NCBI RefSeq assembly: GCF_029168945.1
Contig: NC_083608.1
Coordinates: forward strand, 21,284,136-21,348,135
DNA from: Cannabis sativa
Lineage: Eukaryota > Streptophyta > Magnoliopsida > Rosales > Cannabaceae
DNA: 64,000 nucleotides
Reading direction: 5' to 3'
The notes beneath the pieces were generated by a model. It was not told where the DNA came from. It worked only from the letters and a program-made list of their open reading frames with translations, and did not search any database. The position numbers and the translations under genes are program-made. Shown piece after piece: positions 26,867 through 37,979 of this stretch; position 1 is the stretch's first letter, and every line of letters begins with the position of its first letter.

Positions 26867-27532
26867 ATATATAGATATAGATTGATTGATATTGATGTTT
26901 AAATACTTTATTATTATTATTATTATAAGCTTTTTTTATTATTAGATTAGATAAATAAAAAAATTGTGAACCAATAATAATATAAACAGGATAAATTAAA
27001 AAAAGTAATAAATATATCAAGTAATAATAATATGTGCACATATCTTTTTACATCAAATTTTATAATATTTGAGCAAGATTATTATTTTTTAAAAAGCAAA
27101 TTTGAGCAAGATTATTATCTACAAACAAAACACAAAATGGGTTCAAAAATTAGTAATTTATTCAAAATAATTAACTTTGAAAAATAAAAAAAATTGAGAG
27201 ATATTTTATATCACCTATTGAAATTGAAAAGCTATTTATTGTTTTTTTATATGCATGACTTATAATTTTTTATGTTTACATCTTTTTAGCATAATCAATT
27301 GAGAACAATTGCATCTTAATTTAACCTTGTACTTTTTATAATGTAAAATGTTGTTAGTGAATATTGTAATCCAAAATCAAATGGAAAAAATATATTAATT
27401 TTTTTAAAAAAGTATTGCTTATATTATTTTTTTCTTTCACAAATACATTTATATATTTAATTATAAATTAACGTAATCATATATATTAATAAAAGTTATT
27501 ATTGGGGTGCTATAAGAGATTTTTTGCATGAA

Positions 27533-27630
<98 letters not shown>

Positions 27631-28453
27631 GGTAGATGACAAATAATAAATTAAAATTAATAAGAAAGTAAATAAGATGAAATACATAAATTTTTAGACT
27701 ATCACTTAATCGAAAAAATAAATATTAATAGAGAATGTAAATAAGTACATTGGGATAATATTAAAATATTTAAACATATATATAAAAAAAAAATACATGA
27801 ATAAAATATAATACATATAATTTTGACAATATTTACAAAATCAATGTAGATATGTGTACAGACCAAGTAAAAAATAAATGATCACAAGCCATACCAACTT
27901 GATTAATTAACTAAAACATAAGATAGAAACATATAATAGTGCATGCCAAAATTTCTTTAGTTTCACAGGAATAATTTTTTATACAAACAAACTTGATCGA
28001 GTCAATTACAATTGGTGATGAAAGAGACGACAGCTAGTAGAAGCAAGAGATGGAAAACGACGTTGAGAAACATATCATGCCTTGAGAGTATAAGCTTCTT
28101 CAATAATAAAATATAGGCCTACATGGTGGGCCAAAAATATTTGTTGATGCTCAAATAATATGGTAATAGCTAGTATATATAATATAGATAGTGGTTATAT
28201 ATTAAATATGAGAATATGAAGAGAATTTGATAATAATAATAGATATTTAATTTGATATGGGAGTTGTAAAATGAAAAGACATATTTTCATTTTTATTTCA
28301 ATTATAATATAAAAATAAATGTTAATTATATCATTATCATAAATGTTAAATACAAAAAAAAAAAAAACCAAAAAAAATAGAAATTAGAAAAAGTAGAACA
28401 TTAGAAGAATAGAATGCCACATCATCTCTTCAAAACCCTCCTTTATATATATA
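26867..28453 (-). repeat. AT-rich stretch ending in Helitron-like 5' terminus
   Basis: No gene. On the minus strand the right edge reads TATATATATAAAGGAGGG and then TGATGTGGCATTC (28414-28453), the form of a plant Helitron 5' end. The body would extend leftward. No 3' hairpin with CTRR was seen at its left side, so it may be truncated. It includes the (ATT)n tract. Confidence 0.4.
27533..27630. repeat. (ATT)n microsatellite
   Basis: About 98 bp of uninterrupted ATT repeats. The minus-strand ORF over it, a poly-isoleucine protein, is a product of the repeat. Confidence 0.97.
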
Positions 28454-30045
28454 CTAGGCAACTAAGCCGCGCTTCGCGCGGTCTTATAAATTTTTATTTT
28501 TATTATTATTGTGATTACAAAATAGTACTGATTAGTGGTATATTATACAATATACTATTATTATTTTCACAAAATCATGTATTTTTTGAATGAAACAATT
28601 TACAATAATGAAGACATTATACAATATACATATACTGTTATACAATATACTGTTATTATATATATATATATTAAATTTCTATGTTTTAAATTTATTTTGC
28701 ATCAATTTATAAATAATTTTCATGTATGTAGGTGAAAAATTAGTTTTGCAGCTTTTAAAGATAATATTATATAGCAATATCTTCTCGCTCCTCTTTGCAT
28801 CCATTTGTAAAAGTAAGTTTATAAAGATATTGCAAAATTAGAAATAGGTTCTCCACCATTTTCATTTCTTAGAATTATCATCGATCTATATTATTCAAAT
28901 TATACAAAAACTAAAATAGTATATATAAATGGATAACAAATATAACAATAGTAGAAAAAAAATACATGTAGACTGTAATATCACTACTTAATAATACAAA
29001 TTAAAAATATATAAATATAGAAATATAAAGGGAAAAAAAGAGAGAAATTAAAATAATATATGTACAGATGAAATACATTATTTATTATATATATGATATG
29101 AGAAAAAGAAATTTAATGTGAGAATACATATAAAAAGTCAAACAAATTAAATTGTGTAAATAAAAAGTAAACTAAATAGTGTTAATTGTAAGATAATATG
29201 ATGAAAAATAGGAAGATATATATATATTTATATTTATATATATATGACCCCTAATAAAGAAGAAAAAAGAATGATCACTCTACTATTAATTGATATAAAA
29301 AAAATAAGAAAAAACAGAAAAATAAGAATATAAAAGAGTATCAAAACAGTTTTTTTGTCTTCTTATTTTTCTTATAATAATCGTATTGATTTTGTTTGTT
29401 TAGGTTAAAAGCCATTAATAATAAAACATATATTCTTAAATGAGAAATAAGGAAAATAAAATAAATAAAAATATTTAATAATAATTATTAATACATTTAA
29501 AATCTATAACCGTTTACTAATATTTAATATTATTATTAGTAAAAAGAAGATAAATAATAAATAATAGAAAAGAATAAATAAAATTAGAAAGCCACCTTTT
29601 CATATCCTCTAACATGAATTTCTTTTGTTACATATATTATCATATTTTGTTAAAAATATTGGCATATAAAAAGAATGTCAGAATAATAATTATAAATAAT
29701 AATAATAATAATAATAATTTTTTTTTCTTTTAAGTTAATATTTGCTTATGAGAATTCTAATACTACACACACATAATAATTTGCAATTTCTCTATTAGAA
29801 TTCTACTCTATTAGTTTTTTAGTGTAATAACTTGTCTATTAATATAATTTGCCTATTAAAATTCTAACAATACACACACATAATAATTTCTCTATTAAAA
29901 TGTCAATTAGGATTCTATATATTCTCTTTTAATCAATTGATATTATTAGTAAAATTAATTAAATAAAAAATTACAAATTAGAGAAATGAAAGTATTAGAA
30001 GGAAAAATGTCACCTCACCTCTTTGATTATATAAAGATATAAAAA
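28454..30045 (-). mobile_element. Non-autonomous Helitron, minus strand
   Basis: On the minus strand the 3' end is a GC hairpin CCGCGC-GAA-GCGCGG, then about 9 bases, then CTAG at 28454-28457, followed by T. That is the classic Helitron 3' terminus (hairpin, CTRR, insertion before T). The likely 5' end is at 30008-30045, where the minus strand reads TATATAATCAAAGAGG then GAGGTGACATT. The interior is AT-rich without ORFs, so replication functions would come from elsewhere. A duplicated segment with TACACACACATAATAATTT lies at 29763 and 29870. The 5' boundary is less sure than the 3' one. Confidence 0.65.
28467..28481 (-). terminator. Helitron 3' terminal hairpin
   Basis: A perfect 6-bp GC stem, CCGCGC/GCGCGG, with a 3-base loop in otherwise AT-rich DNA, 9 bases from CTAG. 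It is thought to end rolling-circle strand transfer in Helitrons. Confidence 0.85.
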
Positions 30046-30393
30046 TATAAATATATTGTAATAGATGTATATATAGGGTATAGATTATAGTTAGTAAGAA
30101 AATTAAAAATGCATACTTTATTAACAGAAAATATTAATAATTAAAAATATGACATATTTTTAATTTTTAATATGACATATTTAAAAATACTAATAGAAAA
30201 TAGAAAATGCATACCTTATTAATCATAAGCATACCAATAGTTTGACGCTCTTTCTAATTCTATAGGATAATTTTTTTTTTTTTAAAAAAAAAATTCAAAC
30301 TCTAAAATATATATTGTTATGGTATACATGTGATAGTTTTTAGGTTTTTTTTTTTTTTTCACGTTATTGAACAATAGTAGGATATACATATAT
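30046..30393. other. AT-rich spacer, no gene seen
   Basis: Contains T and A homopolymer runs and no ORF. It ends in the 10-base ATACATATAT that is duplicated on the far side of the TIR element at 30394-31538. Confidence 0.6.
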
Positions 30394-31538
30394 GGGTATG
30401 CTCTTAATGGGTATTACCCATGTATGGGTATTTTATTCTTGACCATTGGATCAAATATCTAATGGTTGATATTTATAATCATTAATTAAATATTAAAAAA
30501 TTAATATTTCCTATTTTGTTATTCTCTATATTCCTAAAATAGATAAAACTATTAATAGAAATAAAAAATTTATAAATGGAATTGTTATTTAAAAAATAAA
30601 ACACAACTAAAAAAATTAACAAACTATTTTTTTTAATAAAAATCATTTTAAAGATTAAAAAGAAAAAAAAAAGTGTATATTTATCTTTTTAAAAAATTTC
30701 TTCATACTACAATTCTAAATTGCATTACTGAAAATAAAAAAAAAATAATAATTTTAAGCTTTAAACTGTAATGCACATAAAATGTATAAGATTTTTTTAA
30801 ACCTAAAATCTTTAATTTTATAATAATTAACAATTATTTATATGTTTTTTTTTTTTTTAAAAAAAATACTTGAGCTTACCAAATCTATAAGAACAAAACC
30901 AATGAAGAAAATTTTAACAAAAAAAAAATGAAGGAAGAAAAAAGTGTCATAAACATTATTGAATAATGACAATTGCCAACACAAGAATTTCAGCACAAAA
31001 AATTATATTTGACCCCTAGACAAGATTATCATCTTCCAATCCTAAAAATATAAATAATGAACAACACCTCATTAGTTATTCTAGGAGAATGATTCATGGT
31101 AATATCAAAAAAATCATTGGATGGTAATAATATTTTAGCCTAAGTAAGAACTAAGAAGTATTGTAGCATTTTATTTTTATGAATATAAATAATATTAAGA
31201 CAATTGGATTCCACAATCAAGCTCCTATTCTTCTAATAAAAAAAAAAACACATTAATATACATGTAAATGATTTTTAGTTTTACAATAATAAATTATTAA
31301 TAAACTCATAATTTCATAAAATAATAAAGTAGTAATTTTAATTAATTTTTAAAAATAATTTATATTTTTTTTTAAATTATTAGTTGTAATTATTATTTCC
31401 AATTTTATAAAAAATAAATATAATTTTTTTTTAAAAAAAATAATTTTTAGAAACTTTCCATAAAAAGGTTATTGGATTATTACCTTATTAATTTTTTTTA
31501 GTTCCCATCAATGGGTATTACCCATTAAGAAGTGTTCC
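30394..31538. mobile_element. Non-autonomous TIR transposon with 10-bp target duplication
   Basis: A 1145-bp element. The left end is GGGTATGCTCTTAATGGGTA and the right end, reverse-complemented, is GGAACACTTCTTAATGGGTA. Both continue into TTACCCAT, giving imperfect TIRs of about 28 bp. ATACATATAT precedes it (30384-30393) and follows it (31539-31548) as a direct duplication. Duplications of 9-10 bp are typical of Mutator-like elements; family placement is inference. The interior is AT-rich with no transposase. Confidence 0.75.
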
Positions 31539-31548
31539 ATACATATAT

Positions 31549-32800
31549 ATAGTATGGCAAGAATGGTGAAAAGATAAAAAATCTCATAAATAAATATAAA
31601 GAATACAAATAGTTTTTACTTTTAATGGTAGAATTCAAATAGTTAATACATATATTAAAATGTTGTAATTATCATATATAAATAGTTTTTATTTTAGAAT
31701 ATCATAAGCCATGTTTTAGAATACTATAAGCCATTGATAATTAATTTCTTATAATTAGTTAGTTTTAATTTAGTATTATTATAAAAAATAATTAAAAAAA
31801 TTTAAATCACCATAAAATAGAAAGATGGTAATACTATCTTTATAGAAAGTCACATCAACTCTCTTAAAACTTTCTTTTATCTTTATATATTAAAAGTGCC
31901 TATCTAACGGCAATTCTTGGTTTAACGATTCCTTTTTTTATTTAGCCTTACACGATTAACTTAACAGACTGTTAATGTTAAACGTTAACAAATAAATAAA
32001 CCCAATAATTAAACCCAAAAAATTAAACCATCTTTTTTTAAATTAAAAAAATATCTTACCCACATATCTCTCTAACAACCTTTTTGAAATTTTTTTACAC
32101 GGCTAAATTCAAATTTCAAAAAATAAACCCAATAATTAAACCAAAAAATTAAATAATATTTACGATTAACTTACATATCTCTCTAACAAACTACAATTTT
32201 TTAAATTTTTTATTTATTTAATATTCTATTATATAACAAACTACAATTAATTAATTTATACGTACCAATTATTCAAACTTTACGGCCCATTACAAAGTTA
32301 CAAAGGTCGGTATCAAAATATTGAATTAGTCAACTTGAGTTTTGTCTCATTGTTAATTATCTTAGTTAAGCAAAAGAAAGAGTCTCATTCTCATTAATGG
32401 TTTATTTTTGGTTCGGTTATATTCAAAATTACGTACCGTAAGTTATTTCGCAAGCAATCACAAAAAGTATCTCCTCATAATTGTATCAGATATACAGTCA
32501 AAATCCTGGTAAGTCGATCATCATCAATTCAATCAAAATATATAATTTACATACCAATACAAAATTTGACATTTAATTTAGCTATATATATTGATTTCAT
32601 ATTGCGATACCAATATTCTGATTCTTCTTTCTTCTCTCTCTGAATCTCTCATATATATCGATCTGAGGCAGCCATTTCTTAAATTTCTATTAAATATACA
32701 TATGTATATGTTTATTTATGTAACTATTTGATTCGACCAATGCTAGCTCCTTTTTATTTCTTGTCTTCTTCTATGTATCATATATTTTAATTGACTTCTC
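31549..32800. other. AT-rich stretch with opposed Helitron-like ends
   Basis: 31849-31890 has GTCACATCAACTC followed by a (T/A)-rich end, a minus-strand Helitron 5' signature. On the plus strand TCTTTATATATTAAAAGTGC (31880-31899) followed by CTATCTAACGG also resembles plant Helitron 5' ends. A phrase AAATAAACCCAATAATTAAA recurs about 130 bp apart (near 31991 and 32119). 32620-32690 is pyrimidine-rich, like a plant 5' UTR. No ORF. Confidence 0.4.
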
Positions 32801-32802
32801 AG

Positions 32803-33255
32803 ATGATAATGATTTTCACACTAATAATAATATTGTCATATTCAACCTGGAATCGCCAAGTTTACATACAGAGGGTTGTAGAGCGTTTAAAATGGTTTTC
32901 AAAAATATCATTAATAAATCTATTCAAGACGATGGTTTGGTAAGCTATATTTTATAATTTTTATTTTCTTTCTTTTCTAATATGAGAATAATGATGTAAG
33001 ATGGGTGTGCATAGCATGACCTGGTTCTATCAGGGAAGAAGTTATTGTCACAAACAAAACTGGCTGAAGAAGACGCTGAGAGGAATGTGAAGAAGAACAT
33101 CAGGAGGGAAAAACACTTGGTAAAATGACCTTTGTGTACATTACATTTGTATCTGTTTTTGTTTTGTGTTATTAATCTACATGTCTAATTTTATAGATGA
33201 GAGAAAAGGGACATGTGATACCAGCAAATTATTTGGATGCACTTGAAAAGTTTTA
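32803..33255 (+). pseudogene. Exon-like gene fragments of unknown origin
   Basis: Three short blocks have higher complexity than the surrounding AT-rich DNA and correct-looking splice borders: one ending at 32939 before GTAAGC, one at 33034-33119 between CAG and GTAAAA, and one starting at 33199 after TTATAG. The second block in one frame encodes a charged helix-like stretch (LLSQTKLAEEDAERNVKKNI). The third continues in frame and ends with TAA at 33254. The first block has no clean frame joining it. I do not recognise the protein. The fragment could be host gene exons captured by a Helitron or a decayed gene. Confidence 0.3.
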
Positions 33256-35143
33256 ATTGGTGTTACAAAAGGAGGTAGTGGTTTCTTACTATATATATAG
33301 ATATATGCAGTAGTTCTCACTGTAAAGATTTATTACGTTGTTTCTCTTACTATTTATGTATTGTATTGGTGGTGTTTTAGCGTCATGCTGTTTAACTCAT
33401 GCTTTTAAGTTTTAGGGTTGTATTTGGCTAAACAAATTTGGTTAGTGTATTATCATTGCTGCTACATAGTTTATTATTTTTAGCTTTATAATGTTAAATT
33501 TCTTTTTGTGTACTTTCCAGAGCTTCTAATAGTCTTCAATGAGTTATATATTGGTATAATTAGACTTGAAGTAAATTTTAATATTGTTGTTTGGTGGATC
33601 TCTATTTTGTTATTATTTTAGCTAGAACTCTTTTTAAATTAAGTGTGTTTATTATGTGCAATACTTTCTATTATTAGCTAAGAGAAAAGAAAATAATAGA
33701 ACATATTGATGAAATATTATAATTATATATGTGTTACTTATTTTATATTATATTACAACATAAGTTTTTGAAAAATATTCAAAATTATTTTTATAAAAAC
33801 ATCATCAATTTGTTAAAACTGTCCCTGAAATTATTAACAAAAGAAAATGAACAATTGAATTATAAGCACACCGAAAAAAATGAAAGTGTGAACTACGAAC
33901 ACTATTTGACCATAAAAACTAAAAAAACATATATTATTATGTCTTCATTTAATATTCTTAAACTTTAAGAATTATTTTTCTCAAATTTTTAAATTTTTAA
34001 ACAATATTTTTCTTTATTTTTTTGAAAATTTATAAATCGTTTTCTAACTTTATAAAATTTTAACATTATTGTTTTTGATACATCTTGCTAATATTTCATG
34101 TCTAATTTGCTTCTCTTAAAACTTTATCTAGTATATATATATATATTGATAAGCTAGTCATTTAAAATATTTAATGAAAAAAGTTATAATAATACTATTT
34201 TTATTAAGTACTATTTTTACAATAAATTATTTGACATCATGCACTTTTTTTAAGAAAAATGTGTGAAAATGTATTGAATAACAAAATGGTACAAATATAT
34301 TAAGAGATTGAATCACATATTGATTTTCACATAGTAGTGTACTCAATAATAATAACTATCAAAGTAAATTTCAAATACAATATTATGTACAATTGAAGAA
34401 TAATTAAATTAACATTTAATTAAAAAATATATGATATTTATAATTATATATATGTAAATGAGATTTTTTATACATCACTCGATAAATATGTATATATTCA
34501 TGGTATACGATATTCGATGTTCTCCTATATTTTTTATTAATCTATTAATGTTATTTTTTTTATTAATATATATAAATCTTTCCCAAATACTTGGTGGCCT
34601 CCATAAAAAAAAAAAACCCAAATCATGTTTGTCTATTGAGAACCAATAAAAATACATTTTTCAAAAAAAAAAAATATAAAAACATAAAAATGAAGATTTA
34701 TTATTTAAATGATATTTTGAGAAGAAATTGAAAAAACTTCATATCTAATATGGTTAGGTGACCATACTTACTGGCATGAATACATTGAAATTTTATATTA
34801 GAGAAAACGAATCAAATTCAAAGCTACTAATATTTGTATTTGACTGGAAAGAGAGTTTAAGAACCTCGTTCATTTTTCTTGACTCTCCACTTCAGAGCAT
34901 CCTCTTATCATATATATACGCATGATTGTATATGTATAAATATATCTTAAGAATGGCTATTGGTACTCATAATTTGGTCTTTAGTAATTTAGGAGGATTA
35001 GTATTCTATGGTGATAGTAATTAGGAGAAACTTATTTATATAGAGATCATAATATTATTTGTAAACTAAATGGTCAAAACTTATGACATTTTGCATTTAA
35101 GAAAATACAATCAAAAGTCACTTATATACCAATTATAATATAG
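33256..35143. other. AT-rich spacer, nothing supported
   Basis: Long AT-rich DNA with homopolymer runs. The short ORFs (for example around 33729-33968 and 34458-34649) have the composition of random AT-rich sequence and no recognisable motif. Confidence 0.6.
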
Positions 35144-35225
35144 TAATAATAGAGATTACATAATAGTGTAAGTTATAGAAAGTGATATAATAATAGAGAG
35201 TACATAATAGTGTAAGTTATAGAAA
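35144..35225. repeat. Short tandem duplication, 44-bp period
   Basis: TAATAATAGAGA(T/G)TACATA followed by ATAGTGTAAGTTATAGAA occurs at 35144 and again at 35188. Confidence 0.85.
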
Positions 35226-35367
35226 TGAAAAGACACATTAATTAATTGATAATATATAAAAATTATAAATAAATGAGAAAATTGAGAAATTGAGAAATCA
35301 AGGAAGAGGGTGAAAAACTCATACAAATTGCCACCTCAAATCCTTAATGCTTTCCTTTATATATATA

Positions 35368-37287
35368 CTAGGGAATAGATCCGCGCTTCGCGCGGTTTTA
35401 ATAATTTTTTTAAAATTTTACATGAAAGAAATTAATTTTTAGTTACGAATAAAATCTCAATTCAGTCTAATACTATTTTATATTTTTTTTTTATGAATAA
35501 TATAAAGGGGAATTACCCCATATACTGTTTTTTTTTTAATTTTTTTTTATATTTACGGTTTGAGTTTCTAAAGTAGTTGTAGCGCTAGTTGCAATAGGGG
35601 TTTCTATACGATTTTTTGTTGCGATTTAGGTTGCAGCGCTAGTTGCAATAGGGATTTCTTTGTAGAATTCTGTAAAAAATGTAAGAAAAACTGTTTTGAA
35701 GTGTAAAAATGAAAAAATCCTTAATATAAAATTATATAATATATTTATGTAAAATTTCTTCTATTTGTAATTAGCACAAATATTAATCATATACAATAAA
35801 AATAAAAGCACATTTTGAATAAAGTTATTTCTAATAATTAAAAGGTATTAAAAATATAATTTTTTTAAATGAATCAAATATTATAATGGTATAAATTTTT
35901 TTGTAATTAAAAAAATGATATTCATTTATAGTGAAACTTAATTTGTTGTTCATATATATTTAAATTAAATATTTTTATAGTTTTTTTATTTATATAAAAA
36001 TATTAATTTAAGTATTAATAATTTAAATATTGTAAATTTTTAACGTTTTTATTGAATGAGAGGTAGATATTTTAAAATATTATTTATTTTTTTACAGCGC
36101 TTCATTAAATTAATGTATTATGATTTGTTATCTTTTTTATTACTATTATTATTTATAATATTAATTGTTTGTATCAATTTTTTAAGTTAGAATAATATTA
36201 TTATTTTAATTGATGAATATTTTTGTCTCTTCTCTTTCCTAGTGCCATATTTTTAAACTCAATTAAGATGTATATATACATAAACTAATTAAGATGTATA
36301 TTCAAAGTAATTATGAAATAAAAAAAATTACAACTATTATAAGTAAATGGATAAAAAATAATCAAATCTATAGAAAAAAAAATATTAATTTTTGGATATT
36401 TATGTAAAGTTGATCAATTGAATAATATTTGTATATAAATATATAAAATTAATTGAGTAAGGTATTTAATTGCCCCTACAAAGAGAAATATTAATTTTAG
36501 ACAAATCGGTGTGAATGAAAAAATATTTTACTTGTAGTATTTTCTTAATGAAATATAATATATATTGTGTTTACTTGTAGCTAATAAGTATAATACTCAC
36601 ATAGTTTGTAAACAATGTGAGACTCTTACAAAATATATGTATATATACATTACTTAGAAGACATATTATAAAATAAATAAAATATTAATAGATAAATAGT
36701 TAAAAAATGTTCATAAGATGACATCTCATTTGATTTATATTTTTCTTTATATATTGAGAAAAAAAAATAATGTTTAGTTTCATTTTGAATAATTTAGTTT
36801 GAATATTTTTTGTGCTATTAAAAATATAGAATTATGTATATAATCTTGAAATAAAATTAACTCATAATAAATTGTATATTATTATTATATATTACATCAA
36901 ATATAAAAAACTTATAAAACAAATATTTATTAGATAATTACTTTTAAAAATACAAATTATGAAATGTATATTAAATGAAAGATAAAAAACTATAAGACAT
37001 TAAAAATAAGATAATAAAAACTCGAGTAAGAAATTAATCAACCACCCATAAACAAAAATACTTTTGGATGAATTAATATGACATAAAAAGAATAATATTT
37101 ATAACCTACATGGATGATGCCTACATCATTTATAAACAATGTGGGACATTTAGTTCCATGTATTTTTGTAGTTGTTTTCTAAATAAAATAGAAAAAATTC
37201 ACAAAATTTTAAAAATAGAATAAAAGAAATCTAAGATGTCACATAAACTTATTTTGTGCTTTCCTTTATATTATATATAAATATATT
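35368..37287 (-). mobile_element. Second non-autonomous Helitron, minus strand
   Basis: The 3' terminus has the same hairpin as the first Helitron, then CTAG at 35368-35371 and T. The probable 5' end is at 37237-37287, where the minus strand has (TA)n, AAAGGAAAGC and later TTTATGTGACATC. It is about 1.9 kb, AT-rich and without ORFs. A 3' subterminal duplication with GCGCTAGTTGCAATAGGG occurs at about 35581 and 35636. To its left, 35329-35367 is another Helitron-like 5' end in the same orientation. Confidence 0.65.
35381..35395 (-). terminator. Helitron 3' terminal hairpin
   Basis: Identical 15-base hairpin to 28467-28481, here 9 bases from the CTAG at 35368. Confidence 0.85.
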
Positions 37288-37444
37288 GATTGATTGATAT
37301 TGATTAGACGATAAAACTGTTATTTTTATTTTATGTGTATATTTTTCTATTGGTTCGTTATGACTTTGATGATTTGAACCAATCGAATCAGGGATCATGT
37401 AACTCAAAGATAAACAAACAAAAAAAAGTGTTACTGTTACTGTT

Positions 37445-37790
37445 AGTCAACTTCCGTGTTCGAAAATACATGTCAGCATATTTTTTTTCATTTTTTTTTC
37501 ATTGTGGTGTTTGTTATGCATCTACATAATCTCTGTAAATTTTTGAAAAATTTCGAATAGTTTACAGTGCCAAAAATACGTTTGAAGTTTTTTGAACGCG
37601 CGTGGTAAAATAAAATATTAGGAACTCTGTTTTTGACATTGTAAATTATTCAAAAATTTTAAAATATTTACAGGAATGATACTGTAACTATAACGAATAC
37701 TGTTATGAAAAAAAATTGAAAAAATATATGTCGACATATGATTTCAGGTGTAGAAGTTAACGAAAAAATTATAATAGGAGATTGTAATTA
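37445..37790. mobile_element. Diverged foldback (long inverted repeat) element
   Basis: Two arms pair around a centre near 37605: the left arm has ACATGTCAGCAT, TTGTTATGCATC and GAATAGTTTACAGTG; the right arm reverse-complemented has ATATGTCGACAT, TCGTTATAGTTAC and GAATAATTTACAATG. Several phrases match the foldback elements at 47531-48398 (for example TAAAATAAAATA beside CGCGTG), suggesting an older member of that family. Ends and target duplication are not resolved. Confidence 0.55.
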
Positions 37791-37979
37791 TCACTCCTTA
37801 CAAACTAAAATTAATAAACAAAAAATAACAAATCTAATGACATAATCCGAATCACATTTGAATTTCAAAGACAAAAACACAAAAGACATCCTTATTAATT
37901 ACCTTCTTCAACATTTTAGGCATCTTTAAATATGTAAAGAGAAACAAGAGTGGTTGGCTAATGTTGGTGAAATGGAAGT

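Noticed and set aside
27499..27687. Poly-isoleucine ORF
   Set aside because: It is the translation of the (ATT)n microsatellite.
34125..34150. CTAG before (TA)n as a plus-strand Helitron 3' end
   Set aside because: No GC-rich hairpin lies in the preceding 30 bases.
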